This document shows positions 34,044 through 47,280 of a stretch of DNA of 64,000 nucleotides, in pieces. This DNA is from Beverwykella pulmonaria. Lineage: Eukaryota; Ascomycota; Dothideomycetes; Pleosporales; Melanommataceae. Every line of letters starts with the position of its first letter. Within the stretch, counting starts at the first letter, position 1. Location of the stretch: the NCBI GenBank assembly GCA_001599595.1, contig BCHH01000012.1, positions 1,108,561 through 1,172,560 of the forward strand. Reading direction: 5' to 3'. A program made the translations under genes and the position numbers. The notes beneath the pieces were generated by a model, which saw only the letters and a program-made list of their open reading frames with translations, was not told the DNA's origin and made no database searches.

Positions 34044-37000
34044 ATGCAGGCGGCACTCTCCAAAGTCTTGAACACGCTCACGGGCTCCTTCACGTCGCAC
34101 GCGAACGAGGCGGTCGAGGAAACCACACGGCATGAGGAGGTGTGTCTCACACCTACCCAACTGCCCCGCTGACTCAAGTCTACGAATGAGACGTGAAAAT
34201 GTGCTAACGCTATGGCCGTCCAGACAAACCATGTTGCTGCACCAAATCCCAACGCGCTCCCATCAACCCACACCGCCGCGAGATCCTCCTCCAAACCTGC
34301 GACCGCCACCTTGTTCCTTCCGCAGACGCAACACAAAGCTCCAGCCAGCTCCTCCAAGGCTGGCCACCGCCCATCGCGGTATACACGCCCGACCATCAGC
34401 GCGGACGAGAGAAGGCTCTGCGGAGACTTTGAGTGAGAGAGCCTCGACCACAGCGTTCCTGCGCCAGCACATCCCGCTGACGCCTTTCGTAGCATACCTG
34501 CGGACGCTGTATTCGCCCCTCCGCCCGAAGATTGGGGCGTCGCTATATCCATGAAGCCAAAGGTACGCTCCCACAATCTCACTCCATGAAGGTCCGTAAG
34601 TCTGATCCAGAACAGCCGGGGGCAAATAGCAGTTTCAAACCTCTGAACACAATCGACCGTGCGAATCCCTTCCAGCTGCACCAAAAACCCGTTACGTATG
34701 GCACAAAGAGTCGGACACCACTAGGGAAGGGCCAGCTGGATTTCCTCGAGAAACAGGTGTACAATGGTCCCGGAACGAGTCCGTCCCGCACGCGTCCCGT
34801 ATCACATTGGTCTCCTCCGCCAAAACGAAGGAAGATGACCCATCCAGAAGTAATCAATGTTGACGAAGAGGACGAGGAGGTTGTGGAGATAACGTCGCCG
34901 CATTCGCACCACATCCGTTCTTCGCCCAGGCCCAGTTTTTCAGTAACTTCTAGATCGCAACGCAGCCATGAGAGCGGGGGCGACCTTTGGGCTGGATCAA
35001 AGCAACAAACAATACCCGTGAGCAGTTTTCAGAGTACCGAGCATATCGTGAACCCCCACCGAAAGCAAAGCAGGAACGGAAACCATATCGCACAAACGAA
35101 GTCTCGCCCGCATACTTCGGCAAATGTAGTGGAAGATCTTCTGCCGATGTCTTCGCCAAAGCAAGTGTCCGACCTCGACGAACTAGCCGAAGAAATTGGC
35201 ACGACGTCACACCACTTTCCACCCAGCTTGCCCAAAGCTCCACGTATCAATTCCTCAACATCAACCCAAGGCGGAAGAGCCACGGGCGGTCCCCCAGCAC
35301 ACAGGAATCTCCGTGATACGTTCAAGCGCAATGGGGAAAGTGTGGATGTTGTTGAGGACGGTGAAGAGGACGAACTGCATCCATCAAGAGGAGGTACCGC
35401 TCGCTCTGTTATTCAAGGTAACAGGTCTCCGCCCAAGCGCAATTCCCAAGCAGACACTTCGGCCAAACGGAAAGGTGCTGGAAATCCCTGGCCCTTACAA
35501 TACGCTAGATCATGCCACTTCACACCGGGGGATGGGGCCTTGGTCCTGAAGCACGATTCCCCAAAGTCGTTCAGAGTTGTTGACTCAAACACGGGCGAGG
35601 CTGTGGCAGATGACTCGATCCTATTAAGCAAAATCATTGAAGCCTATACGGACGAAATCACCCGCATCCGAGTCAAGAGTTCTCGCCAACAGGACGGGAA
35701 CCAACCTTTGTATGACCTTCAGTTTCTGAAAACGGCAGATCTCAAAACCTTTTGCGCGACGTATCTGAAGACAGCTGTCCCTGGCCTACGGATACACACT
35801 AAATCAGAGTAAGTCCACTTCTACGTACATATGTGCAGCGCTAACCGGGTTTCAGAGAATTTATGGACAAGCTTTTCAGCAAGGAGCTAGTTGTCAACAG
35901 CAAGGTCGGCTCATCGGCTCTCGTAGATGCCAACAAGGAGATTGCTCTACTCCAAGCGCGAACGCTGAACGCGCAGCGCATGGCAGATCAGCGCCCACCA
36001 CGTCGGGGATTGATACAGAACTTGACGTCTGAGCACGCTGGGAGTACAAAGCAGGAATCGAACAAATTTATTCGTACTCTTCGTAACGATGGCGCCGACT
36101 CAATTCAAAGGTCAACACGATCGACAAGAACGACCCGTCCTCCACCTGACACTATCAAGGACGACTTGCCCCCTTTGGAAGAGAAGTTGCGATTTTCTGA
36201 ACAGTTTGGCCTGGGAAAACCGTGGGACAAGTACGTTTCACTAGCCCTTTTACAATCACTGCTAACTGTATTTTAGGCCTTTGCAGTACGGTACCGGCCG
36301 ACGACGTGCCATGGTTAACTTCATGGATCTTGAGAGACTTGACGAAGGCCAGTTTCTGAACGATGATCTTATTGACTTCTATTTGTCATATCTCTTCGAA
36401 CAGGCAAATGTCCCAGCCGACAAGATCTTCTTCTTCAATACCCATTTCTACACGACGCTGACCCGGCCTGTTCCGGGTCAGAAATCGGCAATCAACTATG
36501 CTGGCGTTGCTCGTTGGACTGCAAAGGAGGATATTTTCAACTACGACTACATTGTGGTTCCTATCAACGAGAACACCCACTGGTACCTTGCAATCATTTG
36601 CAATGTCGCAAACATCCCTCGAATACCAATCGTAGATGGATTTGGTCCCAGCTCGCCAGTTACAACAGAAACCACCCTGGAGCCTGCGTTGAATCCAAGC
36701 TCTGAGCAAGGTGAAGATACACTAGCGCCGTATGGTACTTCAGCCATACTCAATAACACGTCTCAAATTGAGCAGAGCGAAGATAAAAATCCCCTAATCG
36801 ATGACAGCAAATTAAGCCTTATTGATGCTGAAGCTGTCGATCCGGGTAATCAGACCACCAAAAATACTTTAGCCCAAGGATCGCCCGCAGCAGAGACTGC
36901 TCGCATGGAGGTATTGTCTCTCACTGACACTACAACGAAAGGTGTTATTGAACAGTCAAATTCGCCCTCAATATCCCCCACAAAGAAGCTTAAGCGCAAA

Positions 37001-38311
37001 TCTGGACCGGCACTGCGGAAGTATGATCCTGAAGTGCCAATTATTGTCGTCCTGGATTCCCTCGAGGGCACCCATAGCAAAGCCGTTCGTGTTCTCAAAG
37101 ATTACATTCTGGAGGAAGGCAGAGTGAGGCGCAACATGGAGGCCAAGATCACACAATCTTCCTTCTATGTGAGAGCGAACCACATACCCATGCAAGACAA
37201 TTTCTCCGATTGTGGTGTGTTCCTTCTGGGCTATGCACAGAAGTTTTTCGCCGATCCTCGAGGGTTTTCTAATCGTCTCCTATCGCGAGAAATGGATAGA
37301 AAAGTCGATTGGCCCGATATGCAGGCGTCAGAAATGAGGAACAAAATGCGTGATATCATATTTGAGTTGTGGAAGAAACAACAAGCGGAGCGAAAACACG
37401 CAAGAGCTAGGACCAAAGGCAAGAAAACGGCACCGGCTCCGGTCAACACAGATCTTACCGCTGAGAAACCAACATTACAGTCGCCCTTCCAGCCACAGGC
37501 CTCTACCAACCTCGAATCAAATGCAAACTCGCCTCGTCAATCGAGTCCCGTGAAGATTGAAGATTCGCCCACCAAGCCAACCAGGAAGCCCAGTCCAAAA
37601 GTCGTGATTTACTCCCCAGCACAAAAGTTACCCAAACGAGCACTTAGTCCACCAGTTAACGAGAACAGCACCGCTGTCAACGATAACACATCCACCTGTC
37701 CAACTGCCCAGGAACCAATGTACCAGCAGTTATCTAGCCCAAAGAGGCAAAAGCAGGACAGGATCCGGACAACTTCGCCTCAACAATCATCTCCCAAGAA
37801 GCCTGAGTCACTACCACCAAGGTCAAGGAGGTCCCTTGAAGGCAACAAAATGGTACCTCTTGCAGATGTAACTCAGCCGTGCCCTGTCGAAAGTACAACG
37901 CCTCAGCGTGGCAGTTCCGTAGACCCTATCACGATCGACGATTCCCAAGATGCAGCCATTATCCCGTCTGATAAAAAGTCACCTGGAACGCCCAGGAAGC
38001 GCCATCGCACAGCACCATTAATTAAGAAAGCTAGGATATCTACGGGCGATGACGACAAGACGCTATTTTCCAAGACCTCCGACGATGTTGAACTCTTTCC
38101 TGCGGACGACCCAATTTCGCATTTAGAGCGTACGCCCCGAAGCGCCCGTCGCACTCTTCGACAAACCAGAGTTGACCAACCCGTTGCTGAAGAGGATGAA
38201 TGGAATGGCTTCTCGGATCACGATGATGTAATGGTCTTAGAAAGCCCAGAGGAGCAGCGGCAGTCCCCGAAGCACGACCAGTGTGAGAATGAAGATATGC
38301 TACCCATTTAA
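34044..38311 (+). CDS. ULP2: Ulp2-like SUMO protease
   Basis: Six exons (34044-34139, 34224-34432, 34493-34562, 34616-35808, 35856-36230, 36277-38311) give 1325 residues. The C48 protease domain begins near residue 660 (FMDLERLDEGQFLNDDLIDF). The catalytic set is His749 (ENTHWYLAI), Asp908 (VVLDSLEG), Gln954 and Cys960 (IPMQDNFSDCGVFLLG). Between His and Asp sits an insertion of about 140 low-complexity residues (about 760-899), the pattern of the Ulp2/SENP6/SENP7 branch that trims poly-SUMO chains. Both flanks are long, Ser/Pro/Lys-rich and probably disordered, with acidic VINVDEEDEEVVEI near residue 205 and PITIDDSQDA in the tail that look like SUMO-interaction motifs. The first three exons rest on splice signals only. 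Confidence 0.88.
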
Positions 38312-39294
38312 GTCCATGATTTTACCCCTCTATTTTGATTTTACTGCTTATCGTTTCACTGTCATTCTCGAGGCGCGGGCTCTTTCGCATTAATCGGCGG
38401 TTCAGTCATATTTAAGCATGGCGGTGGCGTTTTTGGCGTACTTCCATATCGGCATGCGATCTCGCATACCCTCGGGTTCCTTTCGTTTTCGCGATGGGCC
38501 TCGGATGTGTATAGACTTTGAAGATTGTTCCATCGGGCGTATGGAAGGATGGGGTATGAGTATGTAGCAAGATGTGCATAAATCAACTACTAAACACCCC
38601 CAAGAACTGAGACTTAGAAAACTATTTTGTTCGATGCAAATGATCGAGAGCTAATATAGGACAGCAAGCATACATACATATAACAAAACACTCGCAGAGG
38701 CACTCGCAGAGGCACTCATTCGGATAGTCTATATGCCCTCGTAACGCGCGCAAATGGCTAGCAATCCACCACACTCCATCTTCCATCTTATATATCCTAC
38801 TCTCTGGGGGGAGGGAGAGGAGAGAGGGGAGGAAAGATGGAAGGGGGTAGGAGTTTGAGATACTTTGTGTATTACATGTTGGCACGTCAGGTGGGAAGCT
38901 ACAGGACGACTGAGCAATACAAGGCCACGAGTAATGGGATCGGCTCTACCTTGCAAATCTCTAGTGTATCTGCCAGCATGCCTTTTATAACCTTCCAAAG
39001 ATCCTCCTGATAAGACTCCGGTGATTCTCCTTAGATATGAGAACATGTAGCGTAGTGTCTGATGCCTGTCTGGTATGGGTGCTATTTCCTTGATCAGCTC
39101 TATGAAACAATACTAATAAGCCCTTGTATAATGGTCTATGTCGTCTAGAACTCTAAACCTGCTTAATTCTCAAACAGCACTACGCAATACGTCTTCTTCA
39201 CGCTTGCCATTCTGCTCTAGTTCCCGTGTTATGCTCCCGTTCGAGCCGCGACCCCCTGTTGGATCTTTCTGAGCCGCAACCGCATCATCGACAT
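38312..39294. other. intergenic, no supported gene
   Basis: 3' flanks of two converging genes. A short direct repeat (CACTCGCAGAGG, twice) lies near 38690-38714. No coding evidence. Confidence 0.45.
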
Positions 39295-39891
39295 CTAGCC
39301 ATGATTAGCATATTCTTCTCCAAGACTTCTGCAACGCAGGTCACCATTGATAGACGGCCTACCCTGGAACCCTTCATCCGTCTCGCTAGCCTCTCTGCCC
39401 ACCCACCTACTCATCTTCTCTTTGACAAAGTGCGCAAAGTCCCATTCTTCGGGCTCCAGCCGCGCTTTTCCCGCGGTCCAGACGTATACTTCCGCTTCCA
39501 CCTCTTCACCCTCAACATTCTGTTCCTCGGGAATGTCCACGTCTCCAATTGCCTCTGCCTCTCCTTTAACCTTCTGTTTCTGATCTAGTACCCGCACATT
39601 AACCTTCCGCCTCTCGTACTCGTGGCCTTCGAAGATATCTAGCCGCCATATATCTCCGTCCGTGAGGCCGGTGACAAGCGTACCGCGCACCGAGGTGCTC
39701 ATGTTGGCGGGCAGGATGGCGGGGTAGTCTGCATGCTTTACTTTGTGACGTTGATAGCGGTGAAGGATTGCGGGGCGGATAGTAAGGAGGGAGGATTGGA
39801 CGGCTGTGGATGGTGGGGAGGGTCCCCATATCACGCGGTGGAGGACAGGGGGTGCCATCAGCGTGCCGTAGAAGAATGCTGTGTGTGACAT
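39295..39891 (-). CDS. AIG2-like gamma-glutamylcyclotransferase-fold protein
   Basis: Single exon of 198 residues from the ATG at 39891. It has the substrate-binding FFYGTLM near the N-terminus and the candidate catalytic Glu in DIFEGHEYERRKV. Proteins of this fold (AIG2/GGCT-like) release 5-oxoproline from gamma-glutamyl compounds or act on related amines. The C-terminal part has an acidic insert and ends in a charged stretch. Upstream codons in the same frame lack a better start. Exact substrate unknown. Confidence 0.82.
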   Translation of the reverse strand: MSHTAFFYGTLMAPPVLHRVIWGPSPPSTAVQSSLLTIRPAILHRYQRHKVKHADYPAILPANMSTSVRGTLVTGLTDGDIWRLDIFEGHEYERRKVNVRVLDQKQKVKGEAEAIGDVDIPEEQNVEGEEVEAEVYVWTAGKARLEPEEWDFAHFVKEKMSRWVGREASETDEGFQGRPSINGDLRCRSLGEEYANHG

Positions 39892-40354
39892 GGTGAGCGC
39901 GAATTGCGGGTGTTGGCAATCGAGGATACGGAGGCGCGATGAGCGAAGAATATGCAAGAGTAGATAATATTCTTTGTTAAAGTGTGGCCCAAGAATAAAT
40001 TGAATATGTGAATGAGAAATGGAAAGCGCAAAAATCAAAACTTGATATGTGATGAATTGAAATGCGATAAGCCCTAATCGGCCAGCCCTACAGCGGACAC
40101 TAATGCAACTGCGCACGGATCAAGGCTTAATTAGCTTCTTCGGCCGGATCAACTCTCTCTCCTTTTGCCAAATTATCCCAAGACCCTCACAACTCCCGTT
40201 TCTCTTCCCTTTGTACCTCTTACGCTGTACGCTTAGTCGACGACGCGTCCGAGAAGAAACCCATAATTCTACACGTTTCCAATCCCGGAATCACAGACCC
40301 GGAAACCGTGGACACACCTTCCGCGTGCCCCGGATCAACATAGCAGACCCCACG
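39892..40354. promoter_or_regulatory. divergent promoter, AIG2-like / PQ-loop genes
   Basis: About 460 bp between divergent start codons. No specific site recognised. Confidence 0.45.
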
Positions 40355-41374
40355 ATGGGCTTCTTAAACGCCATCGTTACCTCAATAGCGCCCATATTGT
40401 GCGTCTGACTCTCCCATACTCCACCTCCGTCGCTTCTAGAGAGAGAGAATATGCAGCTAATACACACGACAGCATAGCAACGAGCCCGATAACCAGCTAT
40501 GCGGACCAGATCTACTCCATCCACAACACGCGGTCGTCGGCTGGCTTCTCGCTAGATATACCGCTGATCATGCTGGTGGCTAGTGTACTAAAGTATGTTT
40601 TCTCTTTCCGAATAGCTCCTCCCTCCTCCACTCCCACAACATCCGGACCATGGCTAATTTGTATTGTTTATTAGGGTGTACTACTGGTTTGGCGCACACT
40701 TCGCCACCTCCCTCCTCGTCCAGGCCCTCCTCATGATATCTATCCACCTCCTGCTCCTGCACGTCGCGCTCACCAACCGGCCGCCGATTCCCCACCTCCC
40801 ATTCCAACCCGCGCACTCGCCCCGCCCCTACAACTTCTGGCAATGGCGGTCCTCGCGCCCGTACTGGACATTTCTGTCATACTTTACGCTCACACTGCTC
40901 GTCCTCCACATCCTTCTATCTCCAACAGGCATATTTCTGCCATACACGAACCTACTCGGATACGTAGCGCTCGCCATCGAAGCTACTTTGCCACTGCCGC
41001 AGTTACTGTCGAACTACAAGAGGAAAGGTTGCAAAGGCTTCCGTGTCTCCGTAATCGTAAACTGGATCATCGGCGACACTTTCAAAATGTGGTTCTTCTT
41101 CGCCTCGTCTTCGGGCGAGATCCCCATCGCCTTCAAAATCTGCGGTATCTTCCAAGCTCTATGCGATCTCGGGCTAGGCGCACAGTTTTGGATTTGGGGC
41201 GATGGGCCAGAAGAAGCGGTATACGTTGGGGTGGATGGGAGGGAGAAAGCGGTTATGAGTCCCCCACCCGTGGAGAATGGGTTTTTGAATGAAAAGATGG
41301 GGTTTGGGGAGGTGGGGACTGGGATGGGGATTGAGATTCCCGGTGCGGCGTGGGAGCGGTCGAGGGTCATCTAA
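40355..41374 (+). CDS. PQ-loop repeat membrane protein (SLC66A2/Any1-like)
   Basis: Three exons (40355-40398, 40473-40592, 40675-41374) give 287 residues with about seven membrane helices. Two PQ-loop-type segments are visible: SYADQIYSIHNTRSSAGFS, and LPLPQLLSNYKRKGCKGFR followed by VNWIIGDTFKMWFFF. The second block matches the PQLC1/SLC66A2 and yeast Any1 group, endomembrane proteins that antagonise phospholipid flippases. The C-terminal ~60 residues are cytosolic. Exon 2 could instead start at 40485, removing four residues; both options keep frame. Confidence 0.85.
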
Positions 41375-42340
41375 GAGACATGATGGGGGTAAAAGATAAC
41401 GCGTGGTAGAGAGGAAAGGATGAACGGGGTTGTATGATAGATGTATGTTCATCGCACACGCTTTTAGACTTGGTTTATAATGTTACTAGAAACTTTTAAT
41501 GACGAGAGTAATACCACACCAACGACTGGGCCATATCCGCTGTGTAATGACGCAAGAGTCGGAGTAAGCGGACGGGGGAGTCATGCAGATGCAAAAGGAT
41601 CGAGCTTGTCCCTCCTAGGCCCTACTGTATCTACTAGCAGCACCTTCCCAATCGCAAATATCCTCCAGCAGCCCAGTCCTGTGTCGCACTAACAATTTCC
41701 AATCATGTACAACAAGGATGACGCTCTCTTCCGACCCACACCTTGGAAAAGGGCGAATTTCCACAAGTCCGGAACAGGCGTAGCGTGACGGTAAGCAAGC
41801 AGCAGGGATGTGATCAGTCATCACTCAAAGCGGTCAATCGGATGCCTTGTTTCCACTCAACCCTCCCGAGATCAGATGCACCTTCAAAGCATGGTCGAAT
41901 ATCTACCATTTTCGGAAGGATGAGAAGAAGTCTGGCAGTCCCTCTTGCACGCTCCTCAGTATGGCTTCACCGAGCTCCAGGCGTCCTCCCCACGCAACAC
42001 GTTATTTTCAACACGAGGCCGTGCTTTCAGGTTGCATCATCCTGCAATACCGGTCAGGCTAGTGTTCGAAGTCAACCAACAGCGAGGCTGTTTCTTGGCC
42101 CCATGTGCAAGATAGTGGAATCATTCTTACTTGCTCCTCCAACATCCTAACCACTTATACCCAAGCAGATCTCGAACATACGAGATGATGAAAAAGGAGT
42201 TACTCGTTGTGGGTCGTGACAGGACGGGACAGGGCGGCGCAAGGCTGCAGCGAAAGGAATAAGTATGAGTGCAGGAGGGCGGCGCCGCCGTTGGGTTCTG
42301 GCTGGCGATTTCGTTATCCCGTACTATCGTTTTCGAAATC
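41375..42340. other. intergenic, no supported gene
   Basis: Short frames only. Likely the promoter of the downstream wall-sensor gene. Confidence 0.4.
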
Positions 42341-43985
42341 ATGGTTCTTTTCATTAGTTCTCCATCTGTGATCGCGGTGGCTTTCGTGGCATTCCTGCCC
42401 AACGCCGTCTTCGCGGTTCCCCAAGCCATCGCGTTGCCCGCTATCGCAGACCCCCAAGATGTTCTTCAGGCAACAAAGGCAAACGCGACGATGCCGAACA
42501 CTGTAGCTTTCAACTATAGTCCGGCTCCAACCTACAATCCAAGAGACCATCTAGCACTAGTGAACCTTTTCAAGAGAGGTTGCACCCTACCACAGGGCCT
42601 CGTCTGCTCCGATGGCAACGCATGCTGCAATAATCCAAGCAACGCAAATGATGGGTGGTGTTGTGGAGAGGGCAAGATTTGCGGAAATGGGCAGGACGGA
42701 GCGTACTGTGGGTATAGCACGTTAGTATTCCTCACTTCTCCATCAACAAGGCTTCGGACAACTGACTGTCCATAGAGTCTACACCACTGTAACTACGACT
42801 GTGATGAACACCGTGTCGGACCTTAACACTGTCACCGTGAGCAAACTCGGGAGCACAGCATACGAAACTATCATTTCCACCAAGATCGTCACTAGCACCG
42901 TCTCAAATCTCGACACAGCCACCGAGATCATCACGGTGACGGTCACTCGAGCAATTGCTAAACGTGCTGCTGCTACGAACATCCCCGCCTCAGTAAACGT
43001 CTACCCCACAGCCCGTCAGCAGCAACTGCCCATCCTAGCTCAAGCCACGCCAACCACCACGCCCAAAGCACAAGGTGTCCATGGATTCCATATTCGTGAC
43101 TTGCTGCCCCGCCAGCAGGCCTCAACGGTAGTGTCTACTATTGTCGTTACCGAGCAGCAGACTACGACGGAGTCTGGCGACACCACCTTTACCAACTTCT
43201 ACACGTGGACGAGCACATCGACTGACGTGACCACCATCACGTTCACTTCTGCCGTCAATGCGAAGACTACCGTGCAGAGCACATTCACGCTCACTGTCGA
43301 CCAAGCCAACACAAATGCTGCCAACACCGGTGCTGCTAATACTGGCGCGATCAGTGGAACTTCAACTGGATCGGCGCTATCTCAGCAAACATCCGCGAGC
43401 GGCGCAACGGGAGGAACAGACAACGGAAGCTCTAGTGGCCTCAGTACAGGCGCTAAAGCGGGTATCGGAGCAGGCGTTGCAGGCGTAGCTGTGATCGCCG
43501 GCATCTTCTTCGCTTTCATGCTGTACGGCCGACGCAAGCGCAATACCTCGACTTCGGCGGTCCCCAATCCCAGCGCTGGCCCCAGTGCGGGCTATTCCAA
43601 TATCTCGAACGACAAGGCCAGGCATGACGCACCCGAAGTCTACGCCCAAACTGCTGGACCCTATACCCAGGACGCAAAACACACCAATCTTCCTCCCCCT
43701 GTCGCCGTATATAACAACAACCACTACAACCAGAACCAGAACCATGCTCAGCCTTATCCCATGCAGCCCGAGCTCGATTCAATGGCTATGGCGCCGCCGG
43801 ACAATGCGCAGCCGTATCGGTATCCGAGTCCGGCGCCGCAGTACGCGGTGCCGAATCCTGGGCCGAATGTATATGAGATGCAGAGTCAGACTGTGAATGG
43901 GGGTGGGAATGGGAATGGGTATCATGGTCATGGGTCACCGGGAGGTTTCCATGCTGAGCTTGATGGGCAGGGTGGTCGTCGGTAG
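42341..43985 (+). CDS. Cys-rich single-pass wall-sensor-like protein
   Basis: Two exons (42341-42720, 42776-43985) give 529 residues. Order: signal peptide (about 1-24), a Cys-rich module (Cys81-Cys123, CTLPQGLVCSDGNACC and WCCGEGKICG), a long Thr/Val/Ser-rich region suited to O-mannosylation, a single membrane helix (about 356-378, after GLSTGAKAGIGAG), the basic stop GRRKR, and a Pro/Asn/Tyr/Gln-rich cytoplasmic tail of about 150 residues. This layout resembles Mid2/Wsc-type wall-stress sensors, though the Cys-rich module is not a canonical WSC domain. Function inferred only from architecture. Confidence 0.8.
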
Positions 43986-44969
43986 TGCGTAGTGCATGAG
44001 TACATTGGCAGTCTGTGCAATATGTCATGGGGAGTGTTTGGTGGATTATCATGGAGAAGTTGTAAGACTTTCATATTGCGTATTTATATATAGTTCTATC
44101 ATGTATCTAAGTCGACCAATAATATAATGCCATCACATACCACAAGCGAATCAGGAACTTTTTACGTCCCCCCTACGTCGTTCCTGTAAATCCATTCCTT
44201 TTTTTTAGGCATCCTCCCACTCCAAGTGTTCTCTTTGTTCCGGATTGTTATGCGCAGTAGGTTCATTTCCCTTCTAAAGTTATAGTGTAAGTAGTAACGC
44301 TACCGCAGTGCTTATTCATCTGTTGTAGCTCTGCTCATCTATGAAGGTTTCGGTGCGGAAGGATGCCATGGTTGTGAAGAGGGGATGGAGATGAAAAGTG
44401 GTGCAAAGTATGAATAGTGGATTGAATGTTGAATCGAAGATGGAAATATTTGATTGCTTTCAGAGTCTGGTTAGGTACGAATTAGAATAGCAATTCGCTT
44501 GCATTCCATGGGGATTGCGCCCGTGATGCCAAAATTGGCCGCGTCCTCACCCCATAACCTTCAAGGCTTTCCTCAATCTAGTCCGGCCATATCTCGAGCT
44601 TTGCAATTATACTAATTCCATTCTAAGCTTTTTGAGAGCCTGATTCAGTATCCATGGCTAATAGAATTGCTTTACCTCATCATACTTCCACCAAGTAAAG
44701 TGCATCTGCCGATGACAGTGCCTCTGCCAACCCAAGTGATACTCTACAGACACTCTCAGCTCCCGATTCCGAATTACACAAGAGTACCCTCACGCACATA
44801 CTATGGCTATGTTCTCTATACCTCAAAGTCGAAATGAAAATCAAAGAGCTGAGTAATTATGTCAAACTTTCAAGCAATAGCGCCCATGAGGTTGTCCTTG
44901 ACCTAACGGCGAAGGACCAGGACTTGGATAATTTGCAGAATTAGAGGGACATGGTGTGGCGGAGTAAAA
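43986..44969. other. intergenic with a short open stretch
   Basis: A frame from about 44698 to 44945 is open for over 80 codons without an ATG and has amphipathic Leu/Lys/Asp-rich content; it may be a relic exon but matches nothing I know. Confidence 0.35.
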
Positions 44970-45450
44970 GTGTGATATAGAAATTAGGAGGGTAGAGGGT
45001 GACTCGCAGCCATGCAATGTCCGAAGCAGCAATGCACTGTGGCAGGGAGATCCAAAGTCTCAAGTGACATGCACAACGAATATGAGGTTTGGCAGTAGAC
45101 TGTTGTAATGTCGTTGTGTCTAGCTACCAAAGAAAAGAAAGATATATGTGATGAAAGATAGAAGAATGATCGTGGTCACCCCCCTCGGGGGTGATCTTCG
45201 TGTGGTCGTTGTTGGTGGGGCGAGGTGTTGGTTGCCGGATTTCGTTGTTCGATGTTCCATTTTCGATTCTCCTTTTTCCTGTTCGATGTTCAATGATGGG
45301 CTCCAACTGAGTATATATTATATTGGATGATGACGAAGCAAGCAGCTGAAAGAGAGCCAATACCTCTTCCCTGTACCATGCATCCAAGCTTCCAACCATC
45401 GCCTAAGGTGGATTCGGGTAAAGTAGCTCTTCGCTACGGCGCAGTAGAAG
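44970..45450. repeat. dispersed repeat A, copy 3
   Basis: Longest copy of repeat A, aligned with 11058-11495 across most of its length and with 17750-17889 in its right part. It contains a GC hairpin near 45176-45195 (TCACCCCC paired with GGGGGTGA) not seen in copy 1. It lies about 1.8 kb before the terpenoid cluster. Boundaries approximate. Confidence 0.75.
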
Positions 45451-47280
45451 CACTTTGGAGCAGATTCTGGAGGAGCGAAATGCAAAAGGTGAGGAGTCCA
45501 AGCCAAAGGTGGGTATGGCTGAGTGATATAAGATGCTAGGATGAGTTTAAAGTCATAAGTGTTTAAGTATTAACCAACTCAGTACTACGGAAGCTCAGAG
45601 CCTACATATCTCCTTCTTACTTCCGACTTTCTATATCTTCAGCTGTTTGCTTCTGTGTCCATCTCATTTTAGTACAGCGTATGGTAAATTACAGTGACTT
45701 TGTCGACTGCAGCGTTCTGAATCATACCAGTTTTGCCGATAATTCTTCTTCCAGCGAATCCAGTTCTTCCGTGAAATCTGAAAATTCCGCCGATCCCAGT
45801 GATTTTCCTCAGGAAAATTTTGTCCCTAACCTAGGATTACTTTGGTAGACGATGACGCAGATCAAAGTGCAATACGTGATAAGATAGCAGTGCCGGCCAA
45901 CAACATAACTACACACTTGTGACATGTTAGACTATGTTCAGAGTGTCTTGGTAAGGTTATTAGAATTAAATAACGAGGCTGAGTACCATCGATAGTAGTG
46001 GATGATACTCGTGGATATTGCAAAAGCCACTTTATCTGATATCGTGTGGCAAGTTGAATGATTATTCTGTCCCACACTAAGTTCATGAAGCGCCTTCTAT
46101 AAACGAGCTACTGTAATACTCGGCTGCATTTCAGCTACATTCCCTTATTTCATCAATTCTCCTACTGATGATTCGTTCGCGCATCTTAAGTCGCCATACT
46201 GTATATATAGACTGGCCCCTCTTGAGCAATGAAGCCAAAGCCCGCACAATAGTCCTCTAGAAGTACATACTGCATTCAAAGAGTAGGTCAGCCACGTGCG
46301 CAGATACTTACCGAAGACGAAGAACCTATGACAAACCTAACGCAAGAACCTGATTGTTGCTTCTTTTTGCTTGCTAATCATCGCAACAATCAAAGTGAAA
46401 CTTGTCTATTTGACAGAACTCAGGCACGCATATCGAATCACCAAAACCAAGCACAAAATCCACAACACACAACTAGCCTCGAATCTTATATCCCACAACC
46501 CCTCTACTGCCCAAGATGCTTGCCGCCCGCTGGAGCCAGCACTACGAACCCGCATACTCCTCAGACCTGGATTAAGTCAAAGACCCCGAACTAGTTCATC
46601 CAACCCATGTCCACGAGATTTACTACGAGTATGAATATGACTCTATCCATCACTCACCGTACCATCATCATCACCCTCTATACACTCCACCTACCCTGCA
46701 AAGACCCTTCCTAATACCCAGGGGAGGCCCATACAATCTCCAGTCTTGTGCCAACGCTCTAAATCGACGCATCCACAATCTGTCAACCGCGCTTGCACAT
46801 CTTGCATCAGTGGTTGATATCCAGCGCTCTAAGGAATACAAAGATATATCGAGTTTGTAGATCCAAGGTATCAAGATGGAGGCCGAAGGCGTGTGGTAAG
46901 AGGTGGCGGAGCTGTGCAAGGGGGTGAGGTGAGGTTGGGGACATATTGGATGGGATTGAGGCACAGAGATGGGTGGAGAAGAGGTTGCAAGGAAAGAGTA
47001 AGAGATGAAAAGGCGAATAGAGGGACATAGAGGCTGGTAGTTTGTGACCTCAGAGAAATTAGCTGTTACAATTGGTAGCGAGCTTGCGGTTTGGTCACCG
47101 TTGTAGCAAAATGACTTTCTTTGCTTGGCTCTATGCCCGACAGGCATGGGATATACTCCTCCTTATACCCAGGAACCCTGATTCGTCTGAGGGTGATGAT
47201 TTCTTATGTATGCAGGTATATCCATGCGTATGACCCACTGCGAAGCCCCTAAGCAGAGCATAAAAGTGTCTAGACGCTAG
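45451..47280. other. gene-poor interval before the terpenoid cluster
   Basis: Contains a Ser-rich 55-codon ORF at 45681-45848 (starting MVNYSDF) and other short frames with no domain. I do not support a gene. Confidence 0.4.

Noticed and set aside
33554..34684. 376-codon minus-strand ORF
   Set aside because: Overlaps the first exons of the Ulp2-like gene, has no domain, and its composition fits a shadow.
38690..38714. CRISPR-like or functional direct repeat
   Set aside because: Only two tandem 12-base units; a simple duplication in a fungal genome.
46671..47147. 158-codon minus-strand ORF
   Set aside because: No ATG-based start with support, low-complexity composition, no recognisable family.
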